NCBI GenBank assembly: GCA_913055785.1
Contig: CAJXLJ010000002.1
Coordinates: forward strand, 62,001-126,000
Source: an uncultured Parvularculaceae bacterium
GTDB taxonomy: Bacteria > Pseudomonadota > Alphaproteobacteria > Caulobacterales > Parvularculaceae
Direction of reading: 5' to 3'
Length of the DNA: 64,000 nucleotides
Shown here in pieces: positions 7,984 through 16,620 of the stretch (its first letter is position 1; each line of letters opens with the position of its first letter). The notes under the pieces are model-generated. The model made no database searches. It saw only the letters and a program-made list of their open reading frames with translations, and had not been told where the DNA came from. Made by a program: the position numbers and the translations under genes.

Positions 7984-9600
7984 CTATCGCCGCTTGGGCG
8001 CTTCCGTCCTTAATCCGCGATAGAGGCTGACGCAACACGCCAGCAACACTAATGTAAACGGCAGCCCCGCCGTAATCGCCCCCGCCTGCAGCGAAGACAA
8101 GGCGACAGAGCCGCCGCCGGCGAGCAGGACAATAGCGACCAGCCCTTCCATGGTCGCCCAGAAAATCCGCTGCGGCGCTGGCGCATGAAGCTTGCCGCCC
8201 GCCGTGATGCTGTCGATGACGAGCGAACCGGAATCCGACGAGGTCACAAAGAAAACGATTAAAAGAACAATGGCGACGAACATTGAAACTTCGGCGAAGG
8301 GCAGGTTCTCTAGCATCTGAAACAAGACGAGCGAAACTTCCGAAATGCCGTTCGGCAAATCGCCTACATTTCTGTCGATCTGGTCAAGCGCCGTGACGCC
8401 GAACGATGAAAACCAGATGATGCTGATAACCACCGGGACAATCATCACTGCGCTCAGAAATTCGCGAATCGTCCGCCCTTTGGACACGCGCGCAATAAAC
8501 ATGCCCACAAACGGCGACCAGGAAATCCACCACGCCCAATAGAAAGTGGTCCAGCCGTGAAACCATTCCTTGTCCTCGCGCCCGATCCAGTTGCTGAGAC
8601 GGGGCGTATCGAGGACGTAGCCGATCGCGTTTTTGCCGTAGCTTTTCAGGATGTCGCCGGTAGGCCCGGCGATAATAACAAATATCAACAGGCCGATTGC
8701 TATAACAATGTTGATATTGCTGAGCACTTTGACGCCCCCATCGAGCCCGCGCACAACGGAGAAAATAGCCATCGACGTAATGCCCATGATCAGGATCACT
8801 TGAGTTGTGAGGCTGTTTTCAACACCGAATAGGAAATGAAGGCCGCTCGCCGCCTGCTTCGCGCCAAGCCCGAGCGACGTGGCCAACCCGAACAGAGTCG
8901 CCAGTACGGCGAGCAGGTCGATAATGTGGCCCGGCCATCCCCAAACACGCTCCCCTAACAAAGGATAAAAAGCCGACCGTATTGTCAGAGGCAGCCCCTT
9001 GTTGAACGTAAAAAACGCGAGCGCCAGACCGACGACCGCATAGACCGCCCAGGGCGTCACCCCCCAGTGAAAGATTGTCGCGCTGAACGCCAGCCGCCTT
9101 GCTTCTTCCGTTAAAGGCGCCGCATCGAGCGGCGTGCCAAACCAGTCCGTGTAATAGGCCATGGGTTCGGCGGCGCCGTAGAATATCATGCCGATGCCAA
9201 CACCAGCCGAGAACAGCATGGAAAGCCATGACTTTGTGCTGAACTCAGGCTTCGCTTCCGGCCCGCCAAGGCGAATCCGGCCCAAGGGAGACAAGCCGAC
9301 AAAGAGACAGAAAAGGAAAACGATGTTCGTCGTGATGACGAAAAACCAGTCGAAATGAAGCAGCGTCCAGTCCTTGGCGCCGATCAGTAATGCGCTGGCT
9401 TGCGCGGGAAACACCAGCGTCCCGAGAGCGAATGTTAAAATCGCCGCGGCGCTGATAAAGAATACGGGATTGTGAATATCAAGGCCAAGGAGCTGAATAT
9501 TGTCCTGACCGGTATTATAGTCCGTGTCGTACACCGACTCATCCGGCGCGATTTGCTCTGGAAGCAGGAATTTCTGATCTTCATTGTCCGCTTCTGTCAT
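7984..9600 (-). CDS. BCCT-family osmolyte transporter
   Basis: 538 residues with about twelve membrane helices. The BCCT signature is clear in helix 8 (FYWAWWISWSPFVGMFIARV, followed by SKGRTIREF). The conserved GVGIGMIFYGAAEPM and the Trp-rich substrate region are also present. Such carriers take up glycine betaine, choline, carnitine, ectoine or DMSP using sodium or protons. The exact substrate cannot be read from the sequence. The long hydrophilic N-terminus (about 35 residues) may sense osmolarity or ions. Its ATG overlaps the stop of the sulfotransferase gene in a TGATG arrangement, so both are probably translated from one message, with the MarR gene next. Confidence 0.93.
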   Translation of the reverse strand: MTEADNEDQKFLLPEQIAPDESVYDTDYNTGQDNIQLLGLDIHNPVFFISAAAILTFALGTLVFPAQASALLIGAKDWTLLHFDWFFVITTNIVFLFCLFVGLSPLGRIRLGGPEAKPEFSTKSWLSMLFSAGVGIGMIFYGAAEPMAYYTDWFGTPLDAAPLTEEARRLAFSATIFHWGVTPWAVYAVVGLALAFFTFNKGLPLTIRSAFYPLLGERVWGWPGHIIDLLAVLATLFGLATSLGLGAKQAASGLHFLFGVENSLTTQVILIMGITSMAIFSVVRGLDGGVKVLSNINIVIAIGLLIFVIIAGPTGDILKSYGKNAIGYVLDTPRLSNWIGREDKEWFHGWTTFYWAWWISWSPFVGMFIARVSKGRTIREFLSAVMIVPVVISIIWFSSFGVTALDQIDRNVGDLPNGISEVSLVLFQMLENLPFAEVSMFVAIVLLIVFFVTSSDSGSLVIDSITAGGKLHAPAPQRIFWATMEGLVAIVLLAGGGSVALSSLQAGAITAGLPFTLVLLACCVSLYRGLRTEAPKRR

Positions 9601-11603
9601 CAGTTTTTAAACTCCGTTCGCGCCGCACCCAGGGCTTGTTTGAGCGGGCCAAGATAGGGCTCAAACCGCCGCCATTGATCTATTCCGGATTTAGTGATCG
9701 GCTTGCGCACCTGCTCGGAACTCGCTGTACGAACCGAGCGTTCCGTTTTATGGAATTCCAAGCAGGCGCTTTCAAAAGGAAGGCCGCAATAATCAAGAAT
9801 CCGGCGCACCTGCCCCTCCAGATCCTCAACCACGTCTTCATGCTGAACCCGAAGAACTCTTCCGGGCAAGACCGAATCCCAGTGCCGCATGAGGTCAATG
9901 TAATCGCGATAATATTGGCCGATTTCCTTTAGGCCGTAAGTAAACTCCTGCCCTTCGGCGAAGAGCTGCTTGAATCCGCTGAAGCAGCACGCCATGGGCT
10001 CGCGGCGGGCGTCGATGATCTTTGCATTCGGGAGGATGAGCTGGATAAGCCCGACATGTCTGAAATTGTTCGGCATCTTGTCAATAAAGTAAGGCGCTCC
10101 CGCGCGATGTATGCGCGTGTCGGCAATATATTTCGCGCCTAGCGCAGAAAGCTGGTCCGCCTCAATCTCCCACAGCGAGTGCGGGTAAACCTCTTCTCCA
10201 TCAACTTTCTTTTTCCGCCGTAATTTATGGGCCATCGCTAATATGTTCGGTAGTTCAAAGGTTCCGTCCACCTGGCTGTGGGAGGCGAGGATCTGCTCGA
10301 GCAGCGTCGAGCCGGCGCGAGGCAAACCGATAATAAAAATTGGATCCGGCGCAGAACACCCGCCACCATTGCGTCTGTCAAAGAGTTCGCTAGTGCATGC
10401 CTCGCTTTGCGCGCGGAGCTCGCCGGTCATTTGATCGGCGTCATAACGGCATTGAACACGCTTCAGTTCGTTCCCCTTGTTATAGTAATCAAAGGACGCC
10501 TCGAATTCCTCAAGATCCTCAAACGCTTTGCCGAGCGAAAAGCAGAGCTGAATACGCGCGCCATAGGGAAGTTGCTCGCTGCTCTCCTGCGCACGCATCG
10601 ACGCGAGTTCATCTTCCGTGAAGCGATATGTTTTCAGGTTCGCGAGGCCGTAATAGGCGTCTCCAAGGCTTGCACGCGCGCGATACGCCGCTTGGTAGGA
10701 TTGAACCGCTTCTTCCTGCCTGCCACAGGTTTTCAAAGCATGTCCGCGCGAGACAAGCGTCGCCGGATCGTCAGGAGATTTTTCGAGCACTTTCTCAAAT
10801 TGTGCGAGCGCTTCGTCAAACTCGCCAAGATGCATGCAGTCAATCGCAAGTTGCGATTGAAAGAACGGGTCTTCGGGATGCCGCTGATAGAGTTTCAAGG
10901 TTTCCTTGCGGGCAAGGTCATATCGCTGCCTTTTGCGCAAGACATTGATGTAATCAATGCGGGCTTCTACATTTTCCGGCTCAAAAGTCAGCGCGCTCTC
11001 AAGCAGAAATTCAGCGTCCTCGAATACACTGAACCGCGCGCCGATATCCGCCAGCAGCCTCATCCCCTCTACATGTCGCGGGTTTTTTTGCATGAAAGCG
11101 CGGCATATCTCTTCCGCTTTCAGCAAGCGCCCCTCATAAATCAGATTGGCGACCGCGATCAGCGGCTTCGGCAATCGCGCCCACCTGTCAGCCTGATAAC
11201 GCGCTTTCGCAGCGTCTTCTTCCCGCCCGGAAGCCTCCAGTATTTCGGCTTGCGCGCGCCAGCTCGCCTCCAGCGCAGGGTTAAACAGACATGCCTGTTG
11301 ATACGCTTTCAGCGCCTCGTCATCCCTGTCGAGCGACCGCAGAAGATGTCCTTCCTCCTGATAGGCGCGCCCAAATTCCGGCGCTGCGGATTTCAGCTTC
11401 TTCAGCCATTCAAACGCTGCATCCGGCCTTTTCAGATAACGGTCGCAAACCGCGCTCATATACAAAGCGTCAGCCAGATCCGGCGTGCGCCGCAAGATGA
11501 CGCCGAGAAAATCCAGGGCGTCGTTATACTTGCCGTCATAAAGACGGGCTTTCGCCTGTTTGAGCAACTCCTCAGTATTTTGCGCGCCAGACATCAAATC
11601 CAT
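9600..11603 (-). CDS. TPR-repeat sulfotransferase (tyrosylprotein-sulfotransferase-like)
   Basis: About 667 residues. The N-terminal 390 residues are TPR-like repeats (for example EFDEALAQFEKVLEKSPDDP). The C-terminal part is a Sulfotransfer_3-type domain. The 5'-phosphosulfate loop of PAPS binding is IIGLPRAGSTLLEQILASH (about residue 424-442), and the 3'-phosphate region is around KIIDARREPMACCFS. Start choice is uncertain. An ATG at 11645 is in frame but lies upstream of a 12-bp-stem hairpin (11613-11639), so I prefer the ATG at 11603; 11594 is also possible. It is coupled to the BCCT gene by TGATG. Bacterial relatives sulfate tyrosines or small molecules; the acceptor here is unknown. Confidence 0.85.
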   Translation of the reverse strand: MDLMSGAQNTEELLKQAKARLYDGKYNDALDFLGVILRRTPDLADALYMSAVCDRYLKRPDAAFEWLKKLKSAAPEFGRAYQEEGHLLRSLDRDDEALKAYQQACLFNPALEASWRAQAEILEASGREEDAAKARYQADRWARLPKPLIAVANLIYEGRLLKAEEICRAFMQKNPRHVEGMRLLADIGARFSVFEDAEFLLESALTFEPENVEARIDYINVLRKRQRYDLARKETLKLYQRHPEDPFFQSQLAIDCMHLGEFDEALAQFEKVLEKSPDDPATLVSRGHALKTCGRQEEAVQSYQAAYRARASLGDAYYGLANLKTYRFTEDELASMRAQESSEQLPYGARIQLCFSLGKAFEDLEEFEASFDYYNKGNELKRVQCRYDADQMTGELRAQSEACTSELFDRRNGGGCSAPDPIFIIGLPRAGSTLLEQILASHSQVDGTFELPNILAMAHKLRRKKKVDGEEVYPHSLWEIEADQLSALGAKYIADTRIHRAGAPYFIDKMPNNFRHVGLIQLILPNAKIIDARREPMACCFSGFKQLFAEGQEFTYGLKEIGQYYRDYIDLMRHWDSVLPGRVLRVQHEDVVEDLEGQVRRILDYCGLPFESACLEFHKTERSVRTASSEQVRKPITKSGIDQWRRFEPYLGPLKQALGAARTEFKN

Positions 11604-11612
11604 TCTGATGAA

Positions 11613-11639
11613 AAGCGCCCCTTTCAAAAAGGGGCGCTT
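11613..11639 (-). terminator. Rho-independent terminator or attenuator behind the TonB receptor gene
   Basis: A perfect 12-bp inverted repeat (left arm AAGCGCCCCTTT) with a 3-base loop. Read leftward it ends in a run of four T. It is about 42 bases past the TonB receptor stop and 10 bases before the preferred sulfotransferase start. It should stop most receptor transcripts. Read-through would give a receptor-sulfotransferase message with the hairpin next to the start codon. Confidence 0.75.
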
Positions 11640-11680
11640 GTCCATTTTGCAAAATCAAACCGCAGCAGGCGGTGTCACGA

Positions 11681-14242
11681 TCAGTAACTCAAGCCGACGC
11701 GAACACCGATCGTGCGCGGCCGGAGAACGGTGATCCGCTCACGGTCATAAACGAAGTTGTTGGCGAGAACCCCATAGGAGTTTCCAAGATTCTCACCGTA
11801 GACTTCAATCGACCATCTATCGTTTCTGACGCCCAATGATGCGCCGAAGGTCGTCCAGTCATCCATATAGGCCTTGTTGATTTCGATAATATCGCTGTAG
11901 GCTGATCCGGAGTGAACGACTTGCGCCTGGAAATGCGCGCGGGCGCTCGTGCTGACATCCCATTCGTAACGGGCGCGTATATTGCCCTGGAAGCTCGGCG
12001 CGAACGCCAGTTCCGCACCGGCGGTCACATCATTCGTCGGCGTCAGGACCTCCTTGATTTCCGTATCGAGGACAGAAAATGCGCTCGACACAGTCAACCC
12101 GTCAATGGAAGCCGGCGCCCAGATGATATCGCCTTCAACCCCCACGATCTCAGCATTCGCTGCATTGTCCGAAAAGAACAGGTTTACAATGCTTGGATCG
12201 AATATGGTCGTTTGCAGGCGTTCGATATCGACATAAAACGCATTGCCGTTGAATTGCAGCTGGTTATCAAAGAGCTGCGCTTTCCATCCGATCTCGTAGT
12301 TGGTGACTTCATCCGTATCGATTGCATAAGGTACGGTGTAGCCGCCGGGCCCCGCAGCGCCGCCCGGACGATTGAGCAAACCGGGACGGAAACCTTCGGA
12401 GTAAGTTGCGTAGAGCAACACGTCATCGGTCGGCGTCCAGCTGATATTACCCTTGAAGATAAAACCATCCGTCTTCGCCGCATCCGGCGCGCCAAACGGG
12501 TTGCCCGGCGCAAACTGCGCGCTGATATTGGTGCCGCAGCACTGCGATTCAACGGGGTCTCCGTTTGTGTCCGTTGTCGGAAACAACCGGTCGAACGCCG
12601 AGTTCGCGCTGCCTTCAAGGTCGACTTCAATATCGTAATAACGCGTGCCGAATGTCAGTGTCAGCGTGTCCGGCACCACATCGAAATTGATCTCGCCAAA
12701 GAAACCGAACTGTTTATCTGTGCGTAGCACATCATTGCGGAATATCACCTCATCGGGGAAGGGTCCCGGATCGCTGAAATATCCAAAGTCGGATTCCTTT
12801 CCGATTTGTCCGGCCGTCGCCGCGCCGTTCGTCAACGGAAAGTTTGGCGGCAAGGAACCGATGCCGACGGAACTGTCGGAATTGATAATCGCAAGCGCGC
12901 CCGGATAGACAAAGTCATTGCGCTCAGCGATTTCCAGATTGCGATAGAAACCGCCGACAGTCGCGCGCAACTGTTTCTCTTTCGGCGTGTTGAAACGCAG
13001 CTCATGGGTGAAGACTTGCGTCTGTGTGGTTGAATTTACGCGGAGGTTCGGCGGCTGACAGGTCCCCATCGGATCGCCCGCCGGATAAACGACGCTATAG
13101 TCGCAAATATAGTCAGGCAGGTACTGACCGACGAACAGATAGTCCGTGTAATCGACCGTCTGCTGGGTGTCGCGATCCGTGTAGGCGCCTGTATAGAGGA
13201 CTTCAAGCGCGCCAAGACGGCCTTCTATCGTCCAGCTCGTATTGTTGAAATCGTCCTCGATATTATCGTCTTCAAACCGCTGGATCTCATAATCATCAAG
13301 CTCGGGGTCGGCGAAGAACACGCCTTCCGATTCGATATCCTGACGGGCATGCCCCACCGTGACGCGCCAGTCATCATTGATTTCATAGAGTGCGGAGATA
13401 CGCATGCCGGCGTATTGAAGGTTATTGAAGTCTTCCTCGACCAGCGCGTTGTTATTCGCCTCCAGAAACGTCACGCCCGACAGATCGTCTGTGGATTGAA
13501 AACCGGCGCGCCCAGCCGACACAGGCACGCCATTGGCGCGGACAGTACCTTCCGGCCGGAAGCGCGCTGAATCTGACGCATCGCGGACGCCGGCGACGTT
13601 GTCGATATATCCGCCCTGTTGATCGAGATAGCCGACCACGCGCAACGCAAGGCTTTCCGATAGCGGGACATTGACCATGCCTTCGAACTTCTTGCTCAGT
13701 TCGCCGCCTTTGGTGGTTTCTACGCCAGCAGCGAATGAAGCTTCGTATTCGCCGAGGCGCGGCTTGTTAGTGATCAGGCGCACCGTGCCTGCCTGCGAAC
13801 TGGCGCCGAAAAGCGTGCCTTGCGGCCCTGGCAGAACCTCCACCCTTTCAAGGTCAACCGCATAAACATCAAGATTGCGGCCCGGCTGCGCCAGAGGCTG
13901 TTCATCGAGATAGAGCGCGACGTTTGGCGCGAGGCCGGCGACGCCCGCCGTCGTCAGGTTTGGCGTCGTCGAGGCGATACCGCGAATGTAAATCGTGTTC
14001 TGTCCGGGGCCGCTGCCGCCGGCGGTCACGCCGGGCAGTTGCGCGAGGTAATCGTTGAAATTATCGACACGCAGTTCGTCGAGGCTTTTCTCGCCGAGCG
14101 CCTGAACGGCGACCGGCACGTCCTGCGCGTTTTCAGCCCGTTTGGTAGCGGTGACGACAATCTGGTCGACCTGCGCCTGCGCGCCGGAACAAAAGACGGC
14201 GGAAACGGCGATCAATGATGCGCCGGTAAGATATTTATTCAC
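11681..14242 (-). CDS. TonB-dependent outer-membrane receptor
   Basis: 853 residues with a signal peptide cleaved near AQA (residue 24). A TonB-box-like QIVVTATKR is at about 27-35. A plug domain follows (DVPVAVQALGEKSLDELRVDN, then LPGVTAGG, YIRGIASTTPN, ERVEVLPGPQGTLFGASSQAG), then a 22-strand barrel ending in aromatic Tyr (RTIGVRVGLSY). The plug style (DVPVAVQ...) is typical of the large sphingomonad/Hyphomonas-type receptors for plant or algal aromatics, oligosaccharides or siderophores. No substrate enzyme or permease other than the BCCT carrier is adjacent, so the ligand is open. A strong hairpin terminator follows the stop. Confidence 0.93.
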   Translation of the reverse strand: MNKYLTGASLIAVSAVFCSGAQAQVDQIVVTATKRAENAQDVPVAVQALGEKSLDELRVDNFNDYLAQLPGVTAGGSGPGQNTIYIRGIASTTPNLTTAGVAGLAPNVALYLDEQPLAQPGRNLDVYAVDLERVEVLPGPQGTLFGASSQAGTVRLITNKPRLGEYEASFAAGVETTKGGELSKKFEGMVNVPLSESLALRVVGYLDQQGGYIDNVAGVRDASDSARFRPEGTVRANGVPVSAGRAGFQSTDDLSGVTFLEANNNALVEEDFNNLQYAGMRISALYEINDDWRVTVGHARQDIESEGVFFADPELDDYEIQRFEDDNIEDDFNNTSWTIEGRLGALEVLYTGAYTDRDTQQTVDYTDYLFVGQYLPDYICDYSVVYPAGDPMGTCQPPNLRVNSTTQTQVFTHELRFNTPKEKQLRATVGGFYRNLEIAERNDFVYPGALAIINSDSSVGIGSLPPNFPLTNGAATAGQIGKESDFGYFSDPGPFPDEVIFRNDVLRTDKQFGFFGEINFDVVPDTLTLTFGTRYYDIEVDLEGSANSAFDRLFPTTDTNGDPVESQCCGTNISAQFAPGNPFGAPDAAKTDGFIFKGNISWTPTDDVLLYATYSEGFRPGLLNRPGGAAGPGGYTVPYAIDTDEVTNYEIGWKAQLFDNQLQFNGNAFYVDIERLQTTIFDPSIVNLFFSDNAANAEIVGVEGDIIWAPASIDGLTVSSAFSVLDTEIKEVLTPTNDVTAGAELAFAPSFQGNIRARYEWDVSTSARAHFQAQVVHSGSAYSDIIEINKAYMDDWTTFGASLGVRNDRWSIEVYGENLGNSYGVLANNFVYDRERITVLRPRTIGVRVGLSY

Positions 14243-14932
14243 TGACGATACCCCTCGGTGGTTTTCGCCTGCGGCGACCGCAGGCCTTCGCGATCCGGCT
14301 AAGCGAAAACACGAAGAACGCGTTTCAACGCGGCGATGGCCGAATCTGATGGATTGATAGGGCTGTTATAAATATTAATTTGAAAAACGAAACAGTTTTG
14401 AGCAATTTTGATCGCAGTTGCGCCAGCCCTAACCCTTGAGTCTTTATTTTATTAGCAATAACAACGATATGCAGATAGGCTGTGCAAAGATATGATTAGA
14501 TAATCGAATTTATATTGCTTTGAGCAGGCTTCGCGGACCAAACCGGCCTCACCTCCCCAATCGCCGTCAAAGAACTGCATCAGCAGCCCGTTTGCCGCCT
14601 CACACCCCTCACTTCTACTAGCGCGCTAAACGAGTAACGCACGGAGACCGGAACGGGAATCCTGAGCGGTTCTGCGGTGATGAAACATTTTGTCGAACCG
14701 GCGGATGGGCCTCTTTTAGACCGAGCCGCCAACCCTTGACCATGTTGGCTTAAAACAATCCAGGCAACCGGTTTGGCCGCCGCACCAGCATCGAAACTTC
14801 CCGAAGCGGGGGATGGTGTTGGATTATCGGAAACCGGCAGGAAGCTCTCTGTTGCGCAGATGAGCTTGTTATCACTCAACAATCAGCAAAAAATGACACA
14901 GCAAGCGGCAAGCACTCAGAGTCGGCGACTCC
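14243..14932. other. Gene-poor interval upstream of the TonB receptor
   Basis: I find no convincing gene in about 690 bases. The first 200 bases are A+T-rich and should carry the receptor promoter. The rest (about 14520-14930) is less A+T-rich and contains only short open frames of unconvincing composition on both strands. No tRNA, riboswitch or insertion-sequence end was recognised. It may be a decayed gene or an insertion scar. Confidence 0.4.
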
Positions 14933-15283
14933 CTACTTTTCGCTACCGTCCTGTTTGAGCAACCGCTCAATGTCGCTCATGATCGACAAGAGTACTTGCA
15001 TGTCTGTCGGTTCTTCGTCTGGCGCAATCACTTCCTCAGGGGCGAGCGCCCGCCAGAGTTTCACTTTTGAGAGTAGCTGGTCGATGTTATCTGCAGGGCG
15101 CCTAGCCAGTTCGAGCCCAGCCGAAGCGAGCTCATTCAGGATTAAATCCCCAACCCGATCGGCTTCTTCATGGTCCTGCTGCTCGGTTTGCAAACGCTTA
15201 TATCTGGCTACCAGACCATCGACAGTTTCAAAACCATCCACGCTCGCGGCGTAATCGCCGCCAAGATCAGCTCTCCCCTGCAT
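14933..15283 (-). CDS. Small hypothetical protein, acidic and helical
   Basis: 116 residues, rich in Glu/Asp/Leu and predicted helical, with no signal sequence or membrane helix (for example ETVDGLVARYKRLQTEQQDHEEADRV, given in two parts: ETVDGLVARYKRL and QTEQQDHEEADRV). I do not recognise the family. It is flanked by gene-poor, A+T-rich DNA on both sides, unlike the dense flagellar and housekeeping blocks. It may therefore be accessory DNA. A real protein is favoured by its non-repetitive, balanced composition, but it could be spurious. Confidence 0.5.
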   Translation of the reverse strand: MQGRADLGGDYAASVDGFETVDGLVARYKRLQTEQQDHEEADRVGDLILNELASAGLELARRPADNIDQLLSKVKLWRALAPEEVIAPDEEPTDMQVLLSIMSDIERLLKQDGSEK

Positions 15284-15546
15284 GGCCCCTCTAATATTAA
15301 CAATATTTCATTGCGGCACAGAAAATAGAAATCCTGTATTATGTCAACTGCGGCGTATGGCCTGTGCATTTCACTATAAAAACGAACGAAGACAGACGCC
15401 TTGGCGCTGGGTGGAGCCGTATCTGAAATGCGCGCAAATGAGCAATTGACACTAAAGTATAAATCGTATTTTCTTCAGTATTATAACTAATCTATTTTAT
15501 CTAATAACCAAAGATTTCTATTTTAAACCCTTTATAATATTGTCTT
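15284..15546. other. A+T-rich spacer between accessory gene and fliM
   Basis: 263 bases with no open frame of note. The stretch from about 15440 to 15546 is markedly A+T-rich compared with the surrounding DNA. It lies behind the fliM stop, so it marks the left border of the flagellar cluster. No clear hairpin terminator with a T-run was found. Confidence 0.4.
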
Positions 15547-16464
15547 TTATTGCGGCGACAGGGCCGATTCGAGCTTTATCGCTTTCTTGTTCTTATAAAC
15601 GCCCAGCCGGGCCTTCCCTAGCGAAACCTCGCCGTCATTGACGCGCAGCGTAATATCCAGCGCGTTTTGCGCGTTGCCCGACAGCGGGATGATGTCACCG
15701 ACTTCAAGCCGTGAAAGGTCAGAAATCATCGCCGTGTAACGATCGATGACGACGCCAAGCTCCAAATCCAGTTGCAAAAGGTTTCGCTCCATCACGGGGC
15801 GCCATTCGTCGTTCGTTTCCGCAGGCGCCGCCGATTTCTTTTGCAGCTCAAGAACGCCGAGACGTTCAAGCATGTTCATCGGGAAAAACACTTTCGCGAA
15901 GGGTTGTTCCTTCCCTTCCGCTACTGTTCCAACGACTTCGATGCTGAAAAAAATCGCTGAATCAAACCGCGACGCCAGGCCGTCAAGACTATCGGCGATT
16001 TCAGAATCTGACAGCAAGTCCGGACCTGCCACGTGTCCGTTCTGACGAAAATACGTGTTGATACGGGCGCGCACACGTTCGATAAATTCTCTGAGGAGTT
16101 CGAGTTCAATCGGACCAGGAATATTCTCTGTCTCGTCCGCCCCAAACGCACCACCGAACTGACTCTCAGCGAAAGCCGCCACGAATGACGGCGGAACTGA
16201 AATAATCGCCGCGCCGGTCTTCCCGCTTTCCGGAAGGACATAAGCGGCCGCGTTCGCCGGCGCGTCTGCAACAGCCTCGGCAAGGGCCGCCATTCCAGAA
16301 CGCCCGGATGAAGGCTCAACCGTCGCGCCAGTCATTTCCGCAAGAATCTGCGCGGTCATCGTATTGATGAATCGGGCAAGATCTTGGAGCTGCGGGTACG
16401 CAGCAAGATCCAGATTGGAAGACCTGACCTTCAGGATCATCACTGAATTTTCACCCGCCGCCAT
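15547..16464 (-). CDS. fliM: Flagellar motor switch protein FliM (divergent)
   Basis: About 305 residues from the ATG at 16464, which has GGGAAGG five bases upstream. In-frame ATG (16485) and TTG (16503) starts lie further out. The middle CheC-like domain (IISVPPSFVAAFAESQFGG; LREFIERVRARINTYF) and the C-terminal SpoA/FliN-like domain (VVIDRYTAMISDLSRLEVGDIIPL) support a C-ring protein. The usual N-terminal CheY-P-binding peptide (LSQ-x-E-I-D-A-L type) is not seen, and the GGxG region of the middle domain is altered. It stands alone on the left strand, divergent from motB, away from the fliN operon. A FliM role is likely, though the protein is more diverged than others in the cluster. Confidence 0.8.
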   Translation of the reverse strand: MAAGENSVMILKVRSSNLDLAAYPQLQDLARFINTMTAQILAEMTGATVEPSSGRSGMAALAEAVADAPANAAAYVLPESGKTGAAIISVPPSFVAAFAESQFGGAFGADETENIPGPIELELLREFIERVRARINTYFRQNGHVAGPDLLSDSEIADSLDGLASRFDSAIFFSIEVVGTVAEGKEQPFAKVFFPMNMLERLGVLELQKKSAAPAETNDEWRPVMERNLLQLDLELGVVIDRYTAMISDLSRLEVGDIIPLSGNAQNALDITLRVNDGEVSLGKARLGVYKNKKAIKLESALSPQ

Positions 16465-16558
16465 AACCGCCTTCCCAAGCCTCATTAACCTGCCGACGAT
16501 CAATAGACGGTTTTCATTTAATTTTTGCTAACCCTAATAATTGTTCGCGCTGCTGGTG

Positions 16559-16573
16559 TTAGCGGCAAATTAA
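16559..16573. promoter_or_regulatory. CtrA-like box between fliM and motB
   Basis: TTAG, seven bases, TTAA followed by C: seven of eight positions of the alphaproteobacterial CtrA consensus TTAA-N7-TTAA. It lies 48 bases before the motB start, inside the divergent fliM/motB region. Assignment rests on sequence match and on the same motif in other promoters of this cluster. Confidence 0.55.
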
Positions 16574-16620
16574 CGCTGTGCGCATAGCTTTCGCGCCTCG
16601 CCAAAATCGTTGCGTGTAAA

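Noticed and set aside
10278-11687. Long rightward open frame (469 codons) opposite the sulfotransferase
   Set aside because: Arg/Phe/Gln-rich composition typical of an antisense shadow, with no start site or domain; the leftward frame has clear TPR and PAPS motifs.
14580-14882. Leftward 100-codon open frame between the TonB receptor and the small hypothetical gene
   Set aside because: No ribosome site, Pro/Ser/Arg-rich composition with no recognisable fold, and competing frames of similar length on the other strand; most likely noncoding or a decayed gene.
14773-14958. Rightward 61-codon frame rich in Gln/Ser
   Set aside because: Overlaps the end of the leftward hypothetical gene and has no start-site support.
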